Source: Globodera rostochiensis (lineage: Eukaryota > Nematoda > Chromadorea > Rhabditida > Heteroderidae). From it: a stretch of 64,000 bases of DNA. Below, piece by piece: positions 21,258 to 40,740 of the stretch. The stretch spans positions 3,811,254-3,875,253 of the forward strand of contig JAEVLN010000001.1 of NCBI GenBank assembly GCA_018350325.1, written 5' to 3'. The position numbers and the translations under genes were made by a program. Each line of letters begins with the position of its first letter. The stretch's first letter is position 1. Under the pieces are notes generated by a model. The model was not told where the DNA came from. It did no database searches and worked only from the letters and a program-made list of their open reading frames with translations.

Positions 21258-21780
21258 TCACTGTTGGGCCGCGCCTCTGAATTGGCCCTGGTGGTCAACG
21301 CCAGCGTCGGAAAAGGGCCGATCTGTAATTAAAAAAGCATAATTGATCAGCAAAACGATAAATAATACAATTTAATTAATTATCATCAAAATGTGGTGGC
21401 CCACTTGGCGGCCGCGGGATGGGTCCGCTCGCGCTGCCGCCGATGCTGTCCGCCACGGGCTGCTGCACTGGCTCAAAGCCCGCCTGGCGCTTACCGTAAT
21501 AGCCACCGTAGTAGCCGCCGTAGTTGGGCCACGTCGCCCCGTAATAGGCGGAATAGGCACCACTACCGTAGTAGGGCCAGCCGCCGTACCTGTGCCATAT
21601 ATTATATTTATAATTAATTATAAAATTGGAATTAATTATAAAATTGGAATGGGCATTTAAATGGTCGGAACAGCGTTTTTAGGATCCAAACCATTGCGCG
21701 TCGACCGAAACGCTGCTGCTGGACATTAGCACAGCCAAAGCGGCACAAACCAAAAGCATTGTGCATTTTGATGAGTTCAT
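21258..21780 (-). CDS. NLP-like Gly/Tyr-rich secreted peptide precursor
   Basis: Three exons, 21780-21692, 21589-21405 and 21322-21258; 112 residues. Signal peptide about 1-27, then AQWYGGWPYYGSG, a Gly/Tyr stretch (NYGGYYGGYYG) and a GKR dibasic site that would leave an amidated C-terminus, followed by a proline-rich tail ending GAAQQ. The AQW start and YGG repeats resemble C. elegans nlp-29-type and caenacin epidermal peptides, which are antifungal, so a secreted defence or neuropeptide-like role is inferred. If the last intron is kept, the frame ends HFDDN instead. A TATA box lies 107 bases upstream. The family call is moderate: composition and layout, not a scored match. Confidence 0.75.
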
Positions 21781-21886
21781 TTTTTGGCAATTTGTTTTAA
21801 AAGGAGTTTTAGAATACGCAAAATGAACCGATGTGTGAGTTAAGTAGTCCAATTAGGTACCTGTCCAAATGGCCTTTCGGGAGCGC

Positions 21887-21893
21887 TTTTATA
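21887..21893 (-). promoter_or_regulatory. TATA box of the NLP-like gene
   Basis: The minus strand reads GGGGTATAAAAGCGC, a strong TATA motif about 107 bases upstream of the ATG at 21780. Fits a highly expressed secreted-peptide gene. Confidence 0.6.
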
Positions 21894-21899
21894 CCCCAA

Positions 21900-23690
21900 A
21901 AAAATTTTGTCTTGTCCCCCGAACATTGATCGGCAAAGATTTGTCGGATTTGTTGTTATTGCACGTTCTTTTTCCCTTTTGTGTGCAGCAAATAAATACA
22001 AATAAATCATTTGACAATACAAAAAAAGGCCCGGGGGGGGGGGTTTCGCATATCCTCCGGGGATAAAAGGCGACGGATGGCAAACATTGGAAGAGAAAGC
22101 GACCGGCTGACACTTTTTGTGCACATTCACTCACTCGACGACGACCTTCGGCAGCAAGCAGCGCATTAATTGTTTTGCGCATGAATAGAAATTGTTTTAT
22201 TGGGGCAAATGTCAGAGGAAAAGAAACAAAAATGTCCTCCTTTTTTTGTTGTTAAGTTATTTTTGTTTCTGTCGGGACTCGACGAATTTAGGCAAACGAA
22301 AGACTGAAAAAATAAGAAATAATGTCAAAAAGATATGAATAAATGCCATGAGATTCAAGAACGCTTTCTTTTTAAAAATTAAATAACTGAGGTATTAGCT
22401 TATTTTTTTGTTGTTTTTTGACAATTTATCAATCTTTTATAGTGAAAGATAGGCAAAATAGCCCCGGGCGGCAATCGGACTTTGTGCGCGGTGATCAGCT
22501 TCACCCCCCAGCCAATGAATGCTCTTTCCGTCTGACAAATGGCCTACGGGGCGTCCCACCAGTCGTCCCCTTAGGCTCTTTATGCCAACGCCCTACGGCA
22601 TTTAGCCGTCCAACCAGCTGGGACAATTTCTTCAATTTGTAACTACCAAATGTTTCAAATTCCAAATTGCCCTAATCGAATTATCGAATTTGTAATTTCT
22701 AAAATTTAATCAATTTATTTGCCAATTTAATCATTCGCTTCGTTAAAGACATTTAAGTTAAAAAATCACTGTTTTTTTAATTTGATAAATTCAATTTTTT
22801 CAATCTTTCAAATAAAATAAAAAAATATTTAATCATTTTTGGCGTCTGACGTCACCACAGCCTTTGTTCAAAATGACATTTTTCAATTTTTGGAAATAAA
22901 TGAAAATTGGCTATCCAATAAAAAAGGGAAATGAGTGGGGCAAAAGGGTAAAAACAACCTTGAACTCCCCGCAGGGGCCGTTTCGCCGGTTTTGGAAGAA
23001 CACAAAAATTGGTCTTTGAGACTGAAGGCTAAAGAATAATTTTTTGAAAATTTCATGCATATTATTAATTAATTATTGATGTGTGGACATGGGCAGAATA
23101 AATTTTAAGCAAAAAACACAACAACGATAATCATTTCAGAGAAGCCAACGATTCAAATTGCCACCAAAAATTCTAAGCTTAAACAATTTAGGCTTCTAAA
23201 AATAAAACGAACTTAAAAGTCATTATTATATATCAAAATTACTAAATTCGCCCTTACTTTTTTCGAAAGGCTTTCCAAAAATGTTATTATTTTATAAAAA
23301 AAACTTAAAAAAATAACAAACCCAGAGGCCATCAAAGTTTTATTTCACTCATTTCCACAACAAAAATACCCTCTCACCCACCACCTGCACAAAAAAGGTT
23401 CTCCAACTTTGGGGTTTCAGCAATTTTACAAAATCTTTCTGCCCCCGCGGCGTTTTCCGCCGGCCGTTCCGCCAGTTTGGCCTTTTTGACGGGTAATTGT
23501 TGTTTGGTCATCCTCCGTCCGTGCAAATTGCCTCAGCAAAATAACAGAAAGGTCGCAAAAAATGGACGAAAGGGTGGAACAGGCGAAAAATCTCGAGGTG
23601 GGGGCGGGAGGGGGGAGGGGGGGGGGGGGGGGAGGGGGGAGGGGGGAGGGGGGGGGGGGGGGGGCTCGACCTGGCCTCGGCCTCGGCAGT
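21900..23690. other. Intergenic between NLP-like and collagen genes
   Basis: AT-rich spacer. A GGATAAAAGGCG sequence at about 22060 looks TATA-like on the plus strand but no gene follows. A G tract block at 23600-23664 sits just upstream of the collagen TATA box. No coding exon that I can support. Confidence 0.5.
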
Positions 23691-23701
23691 CCGTTCCAGG
23701 C

Positions 23702-23708
23702 TATAAAA
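23702..23708 (+). promoter_or_regulatory. TATA box of the collagen gene
   Basis: GGCTATAAAAGGGGCG lies about 320 bases upstream of the collagen ATG. Distance suggests a long 5' leader or an unseen 5' intron. Confidence 0.5.
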
Positions 23709-24025
23709 GGGGCGCGAGCAAAGCGGAAACCTCACAGTCACAACAAATTTTACACCCCTTTCACAACAGCCATCTTTGTCTTTTGGAAAATCAGTCCCGG
23801 CAATGGAAAACAAATTAAAAACTGATCGACATCGACCGATCTGTGGGTCTCGCACTTTAGTCTTGCAAAACTAATCAAAAATTGGCCAATAGCTCATCCC
23901 GTTTTGAATTTGTCCCGAAAGTTATTGACACAATGTCCGAACTCATTTTGTTTGGGTTAGAGATGAACATTTATTTTGTGTCCGGTTTGGTAACTTTTGT
24001 TTCCAAGAATAAAAACAATTGTCAC

Positions 24026-25428
24026 GATGGACTCGGAAAAGACGCGGCAGAACGAGGCGGACAGTTTGCGTCGTTTGGCTTTCTTCGGTGTGGCACTATC
24101 CACCGTCAGCACGTTGATCTGCGTTCTGTCCGTGCCGATGGTAAGCCAATGAATGAAGGAGCGAGCATTCGTAGATGATCATTAACTGCTTGCTCAATCA
24201 TTCCGAAAACCGAAAATTTCTCGAACTTTTACGGTCAAAATCCCTCAAGAACGCAAGTTCAGGAATATAAAACTGAAACGTCGTTAATTTAAGTCCTCTT
24301 CCCTCGTCCACAGGTGTACAACTACGTACAGCACGTCAACTCGCAGTTGATGGCCGAGGTGGACTTCTGCAAAATGCGTTCCGGCAACATTTGGCGCGAG
24401 GTCACTCGTACCCAGGTCTGGTGCATTTTGGGTGCATTTTATCCGATCCAAAAAATGCAGGGAATGCATTCGGAGAAGCACCACCGAATGGTGCGTCAGA
24501 CTAACGCGTGTTGCGGCTGTGGTCAATCCCCGCGCGGTCCGCCAGGTCGGTGAAGCCCTAACGGAGACTTTTTGGGACAAAATCTCTTTTATGGCAAAAC
24601 AAATAAATACAAAAAGTAAAAAATGCATTAAATATTTTAATTGCTTTTCAGGGCCGCCCGGGACGCAGGGAAACCCTGGCGCCGATGGAAACCCGGGTGG
24701 TGCCGGACAAGCCGGCGCACCGGCCCAAGCACCACCGCGACCAACCCAAACCGGCACTGCGTAATGTTTTTTGTAGATTTTCTTCACCCGACCAATTTGT
24801 AATTTGATTAAAAAACCTAAAACCCGATTTATTAATCAAAAAAGCTCACCTTTAAATACCATTCCAGAAATCCAACAAATTTTCAGATGCCAGACTTGTG
24901 CCCCGGCCGCGAACGGCCAGCCCGGTCATCAGGGCCCGCCCGGCCCGCCAGGACCCGCTGGGGAGCCCGGTGCGAACTCAGCAGGAGGAGGAAAGGGTCC
25001 ACGCGGCCCGACTGGACCGCCCGGCTCGGACGGCAAGCCAGGAAATGATGGGGCGCCCGGACAGCCAGGAGCGCCCGGACAAGTCCGGTAGGAAACATTT
25101 ATTCCTTAAAGTGTTTCTATCGGAATGAAAATTTAGGGCAGGACCAGTCAAGGTGGGACCGCCCGGACCTCCTGGCCCAGCTGGTCATCCAGGCCAGCCC
25201 GGAGGGCCTGGCCAACCGGGCGAACCCGGACATCCGGGAGGGCAAGGCCTTCCCGGAGATGTGGGGCCTTTGGGCACACCCGGACATCCCGGCGGTTTGG
25301 GCACTGCTGGACAGCCTGGTGGACAGGGAGGACACGGACAATGCGGTAACCGATAATTTTTATAATTCCGACACGAATTTCGACATTCAGACCATTGCCC
25401 ACCTCCGCGAACTGCGCCGGGCTACTGA
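24026..25428 (+). CDS. Cuticle collagen, ROL-6/SQT-1 type
   Basis: Structural protein of the nematode cuticle, secreted by the epidermis. Seven exons: 24026-24140, 24314-24415, 24461-24545, 24652-24760, 24887-25087, 25137-25345, 25391-25428. The N-terminus has the usual nematode cuticle collagen domain with a membrane/signal segment ([17 protein letters not shown]) and [14 protein letters not shown]. Next comes a furin-like basic site (HRMVRQ), a cysteine cluster (NACCGCGQ), a first Gly-X-Y block, a Cys pair ([10 protein letters not shown]) and a long Gly-X-Y block with few breaks. The C-terminal exon is the diagnostic [13 protein letters not shown] followed by stop; missing this 38-bp exon would give a false end CGNR. 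The downstream stretch to 25858 holds no further exon. Very secure. Confidence 0.95.
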
Positions 25429-25858
25429 TCGGTCTGATTTGGCTGATGAAAAGATGGAAAGAAAAAGAGATTTTGAAAAACCGCAACATTTTATTGCAAT
25501 TCGTGCATTTTGGAAACGAATTAGCATAAAACGTCCAATAATTTGGCCAGGGAATATTCAAAAGATTGGCATCTTCAGGAAAATTCTCCGAAGAAAGGAT
25601 TTTTGAGACATTCATTTTCTCTTTTAAACTCCATTTTTCTAAAGCCCTCGAGGCGTTGCAGTCAATGCATTTATTTTCCCATTTTGTGTAACTTTTTTCC
25701 AATTTTGTGTAAAAATTGTTGTTTTCGATGGACTTCTTCCCAAGTTAGAATCACTCGTTCTTTCTCTGCCCCCCCCCCCCAATTCATTCCCACTGTTTCC
25801 GGTTCTAAGTAAAAAACAATATTTTTTGTTTTTGAAAAAGTTTTTGATATCACTAAAA

Positions 25859-26412
25859 ATGCTGCTGTCATTGTTTCAAACATTTATACTTTTATTTCCT
25901 TTTGCCTCGGCAACGCTTTCCGGTTACGAATCGCATGGTAAAAGGAAATCAAATAATAATTTAATTAAAATCATTTTACGATGGTGCGGCACCTGCCGCG
26001 GAACCCTCCGCGTCGGCCTGTGGCAATTTGGACGAGACAAGTGAGGCCAAGGCTAATGGGCACAACCCGTTCTGCGTGTACCCGGCATTAATCGGAGTGC
26101 GCTAATTGGGATTGTTTTAATTACGCAAAATGGGGGGATAACAAAAATATACACAGCCCCACCCATCGCCCGGAAAGCGCCCCGGTGCCACCAATCCCAC
26201 GGAGTTCAGCGGCAGCAGCTTTGACGAGGAGCATGGGGCGGGGGTAAGCACTTTTTGGGGTATAAAATTTGGTTAAAAACAAATGAAAAATTGAGGAGCC
26301 TCCGGCCGGCGGTTTCCAGGGAACCTTCGAAGCCGGCGTTGGACCGTTCAAACCGGGCGGACGAAAGCGACGGATGGCACTGGGGCCAATTTATGCGGGA
26401 GATTTTATGTGA
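25859..26412 (+). CDS. Small secreted protein with dibasic sites (peptide-precursor-like)
   Basis: Four exons, 25859-25937, 25981-26096, 26157-26243 and 26320-26412; 124 residues with continuous frame. The first 20 residues are a signal peptide (LLSLFQTFILLFPFASA). The body has two cysteines (SACGNLDETS, NPFCVYPALIG) and two basic cleavage-like sites, PGKRPGATN and PGGRKRRMALG, each preceded by Gly, as in amidated neuropeptide precursors. Exon 2 follows TTTTACG, so the acceptor is CG instead of AG; without that splice the frame runs into SGYESHGKRKSNN and stops at 26041. Not recognised as a named family; a peptide precursor or small secreted protein is inferred. Confidence 0.6.
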
Positions 26413-28140
26413 ATTTTGCGCAGATTCGAAAATTAAAATTTTTAAAATTGGATTAATTTTTGGTTTTTTTGAAAAAAAAATATTAGTCTTTTTCATGTGA
26501 AATCCAACAGTTAGTGTCGGTTATTTACTCACTTGAGTTTTTGCATCCTCCAAGAAATGTTATTCAAACATTGGAACTTTTTTTTTGATTGGAATAAATA
26601 ATATATTTGTGTTATTATTCATTAAGAAGGCTTTTAAATTTATATGATCATGTTTTAAGTATTAGGGTTTCTCCCGAAGTCGAGGTTGAGAATTGCGGGG
26701 TCGGGGGTTTTCGGGAGTGGGACTGTTAGGGTCGGGGTTACAATTGATGCTCGAGAGTCTCAGGTCTCGAACCAAGAAAAGTCTCGGGCATTGAATGCCC
26801 AATTTGGCATTCAAAAAAATTTAAATTAAACAATTTATAAATCTGATTCCGCACGGCTTTATGGGAGACAAAATCTCAATGTTTAAAATTATTTAGTATA
26901 AATTGTCACATTACGCAAATGGAAATTAAATTTACAAATTTTATTATATTATTATTTCTGTCGCGCAAATGCCCGCCCAATTTCCATGCAATTTACAACG
27001 AAACATAATATTTTATTCACGGCATTGCCACACTCAAAGCGGGAAGTTGTTTACATTTGATGGTAATTCAAATTATTTCAACAAAATAATTAAGTAAATA
27101 TTTATTTATTTCCGGCACTTTTTACGCTGACCGAATTGATTAAACAATTTGAAAAGGCCGTCAAAAGTTTAAATAGGAAAACATTTTTGAAAAGCGAAAT
27201 TTTGAAGCGAATTTGGACAACGAATTGTATTTTCTTTTATTTAATATTTCTATTTTTAAATTAAGCCATTAACATTAATATTAATTTTAAAAATTAATTA
27301 TAACTAAATCCCAAACACAAATTGATGATGGAATGTAAGCAATTTATGCGCATATTGATGTCAGAGGAGGGCGAAGGCTCCAGGCTAAACATTTACACGT
27401 TTATGGCCAGTCCGGTGGAGCAGTACAACAAAAAATTGCGCAATTTACGATTGGCAAAAATACAAAGTGCCAATTGACAAAATGATCAACGAGGCGATGT
27501 GGCAAGAAACAAGCAAAACCAACCTAAGCATGTCGAACATAAGTAATAATTAAATAATTTCGATTTATTGTTTCATTTTCTTTCCGCAAAAGGCGTGTGA
27601 TCGTCGAGGGCGCGACTGTTGTTATGCGTTCGTTGTTCCGATAAATTTAATTAGTGAGGCATTGGCCTCCTCCCGGGTTCCATGACATTTCTGCAGTGGC
27701 CATAAGAAGTCGTTAAAATAGCAGCTACAATGCAACAGAATCCCCTACCCCGATTCGTTCTCTGGTATTAAAAATGGCGAAAAATTCAACTTACAAAACT
27801 AGTGCGTAAAACACGAATCCAAGCTCCGTTTTTGCGTATGTCGAACCCCTAACCCGAATTCGAACAATTGGTCGAACAAAATCAATTCTATTTTCAAAAC
27901 AAAATTTTTTGTTAGTCATTAAAAAGATATTGCTAGCGATTTTTGGGGTCTAGAGCACCGATATGCAAAATATGCACGAACCCCAAAATATGCTATTTTA
28001 AACTTGGACAAAAAAGTTCAAACCAACGAGAAAAGACCGTTTTGGGCAATATTCTTCAAAGCAAGAACAAAAAATATGCAAATGCATATAAATCCGATCT
28101 CTAGTGATCACTGATCAGTGATCTCGATAACGCCCGATGA
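26413..28140. other. Intergenic with repeat remnants
   Basis: AT-rich. 26690-26800 has CTCGAGAGTCTCAGG-type repeat sequence related to the 19.5-kb intron repeat. 27950-28106 is a decayed hAT-like element (TAGAGCACCGATATGC at left, ATCCGATCTCTA at right, target duplication no longer clear). At 27345-27475 a coding-like frame (SRLNIYTFMASPVEQYNKK) without start or neighbours may be an exon remnant. Confidence 0.45.
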
Positions 28141-28351
28141 CTTCTCAGAATCCTTATATAAAAAGGAGAATGGTTTGTGTGTTTGTAACGCGGGTTTTGA
28201 ATTTTGCAAGGACGTTGTGCCAAAAGGTTAAGATGTGAAGAAGGTTAGTCACAAGGATGAAGGAAATAGTGTTGAAAGTGAAGAGACTTTTGAAAGGGAA
28301 AGAGAGAAAAAATGAGAGATAGGTGGGGGTAGAGATATTGAGCAAATGGCT

Positions 28352-28424
28352 GCGCTGCCCGCTGTGGCGTGCGCGTCGCTGACGCGTACGCCACTCGCTG
28401 CTCATTTGCAGCGGGTGCGCAGCG
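28352..28424. repeat. Nested GC-rich hairpin
   Basis: The inner stem TGGCGTGCGCGTC / GACGCGTACGCCA (28365-28393) pairs with one mismatch around a 3-base loop; outer arms GCGCTGCCCGCTG and CAGCGGGTGCGCAGCGC also pair. May be the tip of a palindromic element. Confidence 0.7.
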
Positions 28425-28579
28425 CTGTCCAATTGGTGTGGGAGCGCAGAGGAAGAAGGAAGGGGAAAGAGTAAGGGAGAAGAGGCAAGAGAAAGAATGA
28501 AAGGAGGGAGTGTGAGTGAGAAATGATGAGCAGCAGAGATTAGCGGATGGTAAAGAAAAAGCAAGAGAAACTTTCGTTG

Positions 28580-28652
28580 CTGTCGGTGGGGTAGTGGATA
28601 AGCGCTTTAGCGTTTAATACGTGATGTGTGGGTTCAATTCCCGAATGCAAGA
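28580..28652 (+). other. tRNA-like (SINE-like) segment
   Basis: GGGGTAGTGGATAAGCGC is a good A-box/D-arm and TGTGGGTTCAATTCCCG a good B-box/T-arm, with about 35 bases between. Acceptor stem pairing is poor, so a tRNA-derived repeat is more likely than a tRNA gene. It directly precedes the 28.75-kb satellite. Confidence 0.45.
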
Positions 28653-28754
28653 TTCTTTTTTCAATTAATTAAAATTAAACAAACAGGTTAATTCATTTTT
28701 TTCTTTTATTAAAGCCAAAATAAATTAGTTTTAAAATTTTTTAACAAAGATAAA

Positions 28755-31700
28755 AGGGAAAACCAGTGCAAAAATAAGTGCCAAGCGGGAAAAGTGCCAA
28801 AAGGGAAAAAGAGAGAAAATGCCAAGAGGGAAAAGTGCCAAAGATGAAAATGTCAAAAGGAAAAAGTGGAAAAAGGTGAAATGCCACGGGGGAAAAGCCA
28901 AAAGCGGGGAAAAGTGCCAAGCGAGAAAGCGACAAAAGGGAAAATGCCAACAGGAACCGGTGCCAAAGGAAAAAGTGCAAAAAGGTCAAATGCCACGGGG
29001 GAAAAGCCAAAAGCGTGAAACAGTGCCGAGAGGGAAAAGTGCCAAAAGGCAAAATGCCAAGAGGGAACGGTGCCAAAAGGAAAAGTGCAAAAAGGTGAAA
29101 TGCCACGGGGGAAAAGCCAAAAGCGGGGAAACAGTGCCGAGTGGGAAAAGTGCCAAAAGGCAAAATGCCAAGAGGGAACGGTGCCAAAAGGAAAAGTGCA
29201 AAAAGGTGAAATGCCACGGGGGAAAGTGCCAAAAGGTAAAAAGGGAGAAAATGTCAAAAGAAAACGGTGCCAAAAGGAAAAGTGCAAAAAGGTGAAATGC
29301 CACGGAAGAAAAGCCAAAAGCGGGGAAAAGTGCCAAGCGAGAAAGCGACAAAAGGGAAAATGCCAAGAGGAACCGGTGCCAAAGGAAAAAATGCAAAAAG
29401 GTGAAATGCCACGGGGGAAAAGCCAAAAGCGGGGAAACAGTGCCGAGAGGGAAAAGTGCCAAAAGGCAAAATGCCAAGAGGGAACGGTGCCAAAAGGAAA
29501 AGTGCAAAAAGGTGAAATGCCACGGGGGAAAGCCAAAAGCGTGAAACAGTGCCGAGAGGGAAAAGTGCAAAAGGCAAAATGCCAAGAGGGAACGGTGCCA
29601 AAAGGAAAAGTGCAAAAAGGTGAAATGCCACGGGGGAAAAGCCAAAAGCGGGGAAACAGTGCCGAGAGGGAAAAGTGCCAAAAGGCAAAATGCCAAGAGG
29701 GAACGGTGCCAAAAGGAAAAGTGCAAAAAGGTGAAATGCCACGGGGGAAAAGCCAAAAGCGGGGAAACAGTGCCGAGAGGGAAAAGTGCCAAAAGGCAAA
29801 ATGCCAAGAGGGAACGGTGCCAAAGGAAAAAGTGCAAAAAGGTGAAATGCCACGGGGGAAAAGCCAAAAGCGGGGAAACAGTGCCGAGAGGGAAAAGTGC
29901 CAAAAGGCAAAATGCCAAGAGGGAACGGTGCCAAAAGGAAAAGTGCAAAAAGGTGAAATGCCACGGGAGAAAAGCCAAACGCGGGAAAATGCCAAGCGGG
30001 AAAGTGCCAAAAGGTAAAAAGGGAGAAAATGTCAAAAGGAAACGGTGCCAAAAGGAAAAGTGCAAAAAGGTGAAATGCCACGGGAGAAAAGCCAAAAGCG
30101 GGGAAAAGTGCCAAAAGGCAAAATGCCAAGAGGAACCGGTGCCAAAGGAAAAAGTGCAAAAAGGTGAAATGCCACGGGAGAAAAGCCAAACGCGGGGAAA
30201 ATGCCAAGCGGGAAAGTGCCTAAAGGGGAAAAAGGTAAAAAGGGAGAAAATGTCAAGAGGGAAAAGTGCCAAAAGGCAAAATGCCAAAAGGGAACGGTGC
30301 CAAAAGGAAAAGTGCAAAAAGGTGAAATGCCACGGGAGAAAAGCCAAACGCGGGGAAAATGCCAAAAGGGAAAAGTGCCAAAAGGCAAAATGCCAAAAAA
30401 GAACGGTGCCAAAGGAAAAAGTGCAAAAAAAAATGCTACGGGGGAAAAGCCAAAAGCGGAAAAACGGTGCCGAGAGGGAAAAGTGCCAAAATGCAAAATG
30501 CCAAGAGGGAACGGTGCCAAAAAGAAAAATGCCAAAAGGGAAAAGTGCCTAAAGGGGAAAAAGGTAAATAGGGAGAAAATGTCAAGAAGGAAAAATGCCA
30601 AAAGGGAAAAGTGCCTAAAGGGGAAAAAGGTAAAAAGGGAGAAAATGTCAAGAGGGAAAAGTGCCAAAAGGCAAAATGCCAAGAGGGAACGGTGCTAAAG
30701 GAAAAAGTGCAAAAAGGTGAAATGCCACGGGGGAAAAGCCAAAAGCGTAAAAACGGTGCCGAGAGGGAAAAGTGCCAAAAGGCAAAATGCCAAGAGGGAA
30801 CGGTGCTAAAAGGAAAAGTGCAAAAAGGTGAAATGCCACGGGAAAAAAGCTAAAAGCGGGGAAAACGCCAAGAGGGAACGGTGCCAAAAAGAAAAATGCC
30901 AAAAGGGAAAAGTGCCTAAAGGGGAAAAAGGTAAATAGGGAGAAAATGTCAAGAGGGAAAAATGCCAAAAGGAAAAATGCCAAAAGGGAAAAGTGCCAAA
31001 AGGCAAAATGCCAAAAAAGAACGGTGCCAAAGGAAAAAGTGCAAAAAAAAATGCTACGGGGGAAAAGCCAAAAGCGGAAAAACGGTGCCGAGAGGGAAAA
31101 GTGCCAAAAGGCAAAATGCCAAGAGGGAACGGTGCCAAAAAGAAAAATGCCAAAAGGGAAAAGTGCCTAAAGGGGAAAAAGGTAAATAGGGAGAAAATGT
31201 CAAGAGGGAAAAATGCCAAAAGGAAAAATGCCAAAAGGGAAAAGTGCCTAAAGGGGAAAAAGGTAAAAAGGGAGAAAATTTCAAGAGGGAAAAGTGCTAA
31301 AAGGCAAAATGCCAAGAGGGAAAAGTGCCTAAAGGGGAAAAAGGTAAAAAGGGAGAAAATGTCAAGAGGGAAAAGTGCCAAAAGGCAAAATGCCAAAAGG
31401 GAACGGTGCCAAAAGGAAAAGTTCAAAAAGGTGAAATGCCACGGGGGAAAAGCCAAAAGCGGGGAAAAGTGCCAGGCGAGAAAGTTCCAAAAGAGAAAAG
31501 AGAGAAAATGCCAAAAAGAATGCGTCAAAAGTGCCAAAAAGCAAAATTTGAATAAGGGAAAAGTGCCCAAAGTGGAAAAAGGTAAAAGGGAGAAATGTCA
31601 GGAGGGAAAAGTGCCAAGCAGGAAAAGTGCCAAAAAGGAAAATCTGCCATAAGATGAAAATGCCAAAACGAAAAGTGCCAAAAAGTGAAATGCCAAGGGG

Positions 31701-31850
31701 GAAAAAGCAAAAGCGGGGAATGTGCCATAAGTGGGTAAAGCTAAAAGTTGGAAAATGTCAAAAGGATAAAACGCCAAGAGGAAAAAGTGCCAAAAAGGGA
31801 AAATGTCAAAAGAAGAAAATTCCAAGGATAAAAAGCGTTGAAGTATTTCA
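28755..31850. repeat. 3.1-kb satellite of GTGCCAAAAGGGAAAA-type units
   Basis: Short 13-18-bp units (GTGCCAAAAGGCAAAATG, CAAGAGGGAACGGTGCC) are organised in a higher-order repeat of 111 bp, clearest from 29401 to 29953 where copies start at 29401, 29512, 29620, 29731, 29842 and 29953; the right half is more scrambled. Because 111 is a multiple of three, long Lys-rich frames on plus and Phe/Leu/His-rich frames on minus stay open, but none has a start context, signal peptide or splice support. I treat it as non-coding. Confidence 0.9.
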
Positions 31851-31880
31851 ATCAAATCTGTGCATAACATATCCGTACTT

Positions 31881-31920
31881 CTAGCGGTTGGTGCGCCGTT
31901 AGGCGCACCTAAACCGCTAG
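31881..31920. repeat. Perfect-looking hairpin after the satellite
   Basis: CTAGCGGTTGGTGCGCC pairs with GGCGCACCTAAACCGCTAG around GTTA (two-base bulge). Marks the right end of the satellite region. Confidence 0.75.
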
Positions 31921-31929
31921 TTGCATAAA

Positions 31930-32410
31930 ACCTCCATTAAAAAAAACTCGGGACCAATTCTTTAATTTTAGCGCTATTTTTTGGCAAAATGTCTTAAAAT
32001 TTAAATTTTCAACAATAAACTCCCATAAAAATAATTCCGTCATTATGTAGTCGTGTTTTTTTTATTTTAAACCGAAAACCGGAGGGTACCGACAGGCGCG
32101 TAATACTAATTTGCACATAAAAAAGGTTCCTCAAATTTTATTTCGGGGGAGGGGGGGGGGGGGGGGGGGGGGAATTCCCTGGGCCTGGGTAGGACGGACT
32201 TTTGTTTCTGTTGGGCTTACCTTTTCAGAATTGGCCTTTGTATTTCTTGATTAGCCAATGTCGCTGCTCCCTTGCTCCTCTTCCGCATTACAGACGCCGC
32301 CATCGACAACTTCCCAATTTTGTCCTTTTGATGCCCAATCAAAAACAGGTTTTTTGTTTCCTTCACGAAAACCAAAAAATTTGTCATAGAATTTTTGCTT
32401 CTCATTCATT
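31930..32410. other. Gap before the PHIP/BRWD gene
   Basis: 31990-32060 is similar to 3970-4050 and 50620-50690 (CCATAAAAA then ATTCC and CATCATTA-like words), so a diverged dispersed repeat. A G tract lies at 32150. At 32234 the plus frame LYFLISQ resembles the first motif of PHIP (LYFLIARF), so part of the gene's first exon may be here, but I could not fix a start. Confidence 0.4.
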
Positions 32411-32417
32411 TGTACCT

Positions 32418-40007
<7,590 letters not shown>

Positions 40008-40678
40008 CGAATATTAAATCACAGGGACTTTATGGATTGATCGTTGAATTTTTGTTGGGTTTCAGTTTCCAACGCTATCTCCGACCCATTCATACGAATG
40101 CATGCAGTCAATCTCTTACTATGATAAACCTTTTTTGCGAACCCGCACATGGTAATTATGTTATGTAAATGCTGCCGACCAAAACAACCGAAAAGCTTCT
40201 TTCATTTTTATTTCAACCAAAATAATGCAATTATCCTTGTGAACCTTTATGCTTTGCGATTTGACATGCCAGGGAAATATGTATCACAGAATAAAGTATT
40301 TCGTGACTGAAAGCTCTTTGTTTCAAAAGTCGAGGGGGGGGGCAATCCTTGTCGCCATTGAATTTGCGATTTTAAGAAAGTTTACTAAACCGGACGTAAG
40401 TCAGTTAGATTCTACACCGCTAAAGATAACTTTTTATATTTTAACGTTCGCGATCGCCAAACCAAAAATGTAAAACATTTTTACGCGAAGCACCTGCGAA
40501 GCGCAGCTCTGGTTAACAGTTGTTTGTACCCCCCATTTTTCAAAAAAAAAAATTAGTTTTTAAAGTCGATAAAAGGTGTTAAACTTAAAAAAAAGATTCT
40601 TGCTTGTGATTTTTAAAAGGGACTAATTTGTAAATGAAATTTTGGCAGCGATTGCGTTGTTGCATAATGTGTGTGCTG

Positions 40679-40687
40679 TATATAAAG
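40679..40687 (+). promoter_or_regulatory. TATA box of the YxxL-cassette gene
   Basis: TATATAAAG, 54 bases before the ATG at 40741. Supports that ATG as the start. Confidence 0.5.
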
Positions 40688-40740
40688 CGTTGTTTTTTTC
40701 ATTTCTGCCATTTGTAAATAATTGCCAATATATTCGTCCA

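Noticed and set aside
28853..30365. 459- and 385-residue Phe/Leu/His-rich minus frames and 315-residue Lys-rich plus frames
   Set aside because: Products of the 111-bp satellite period; several overlapping frames are equally open and there is no start or splice support.
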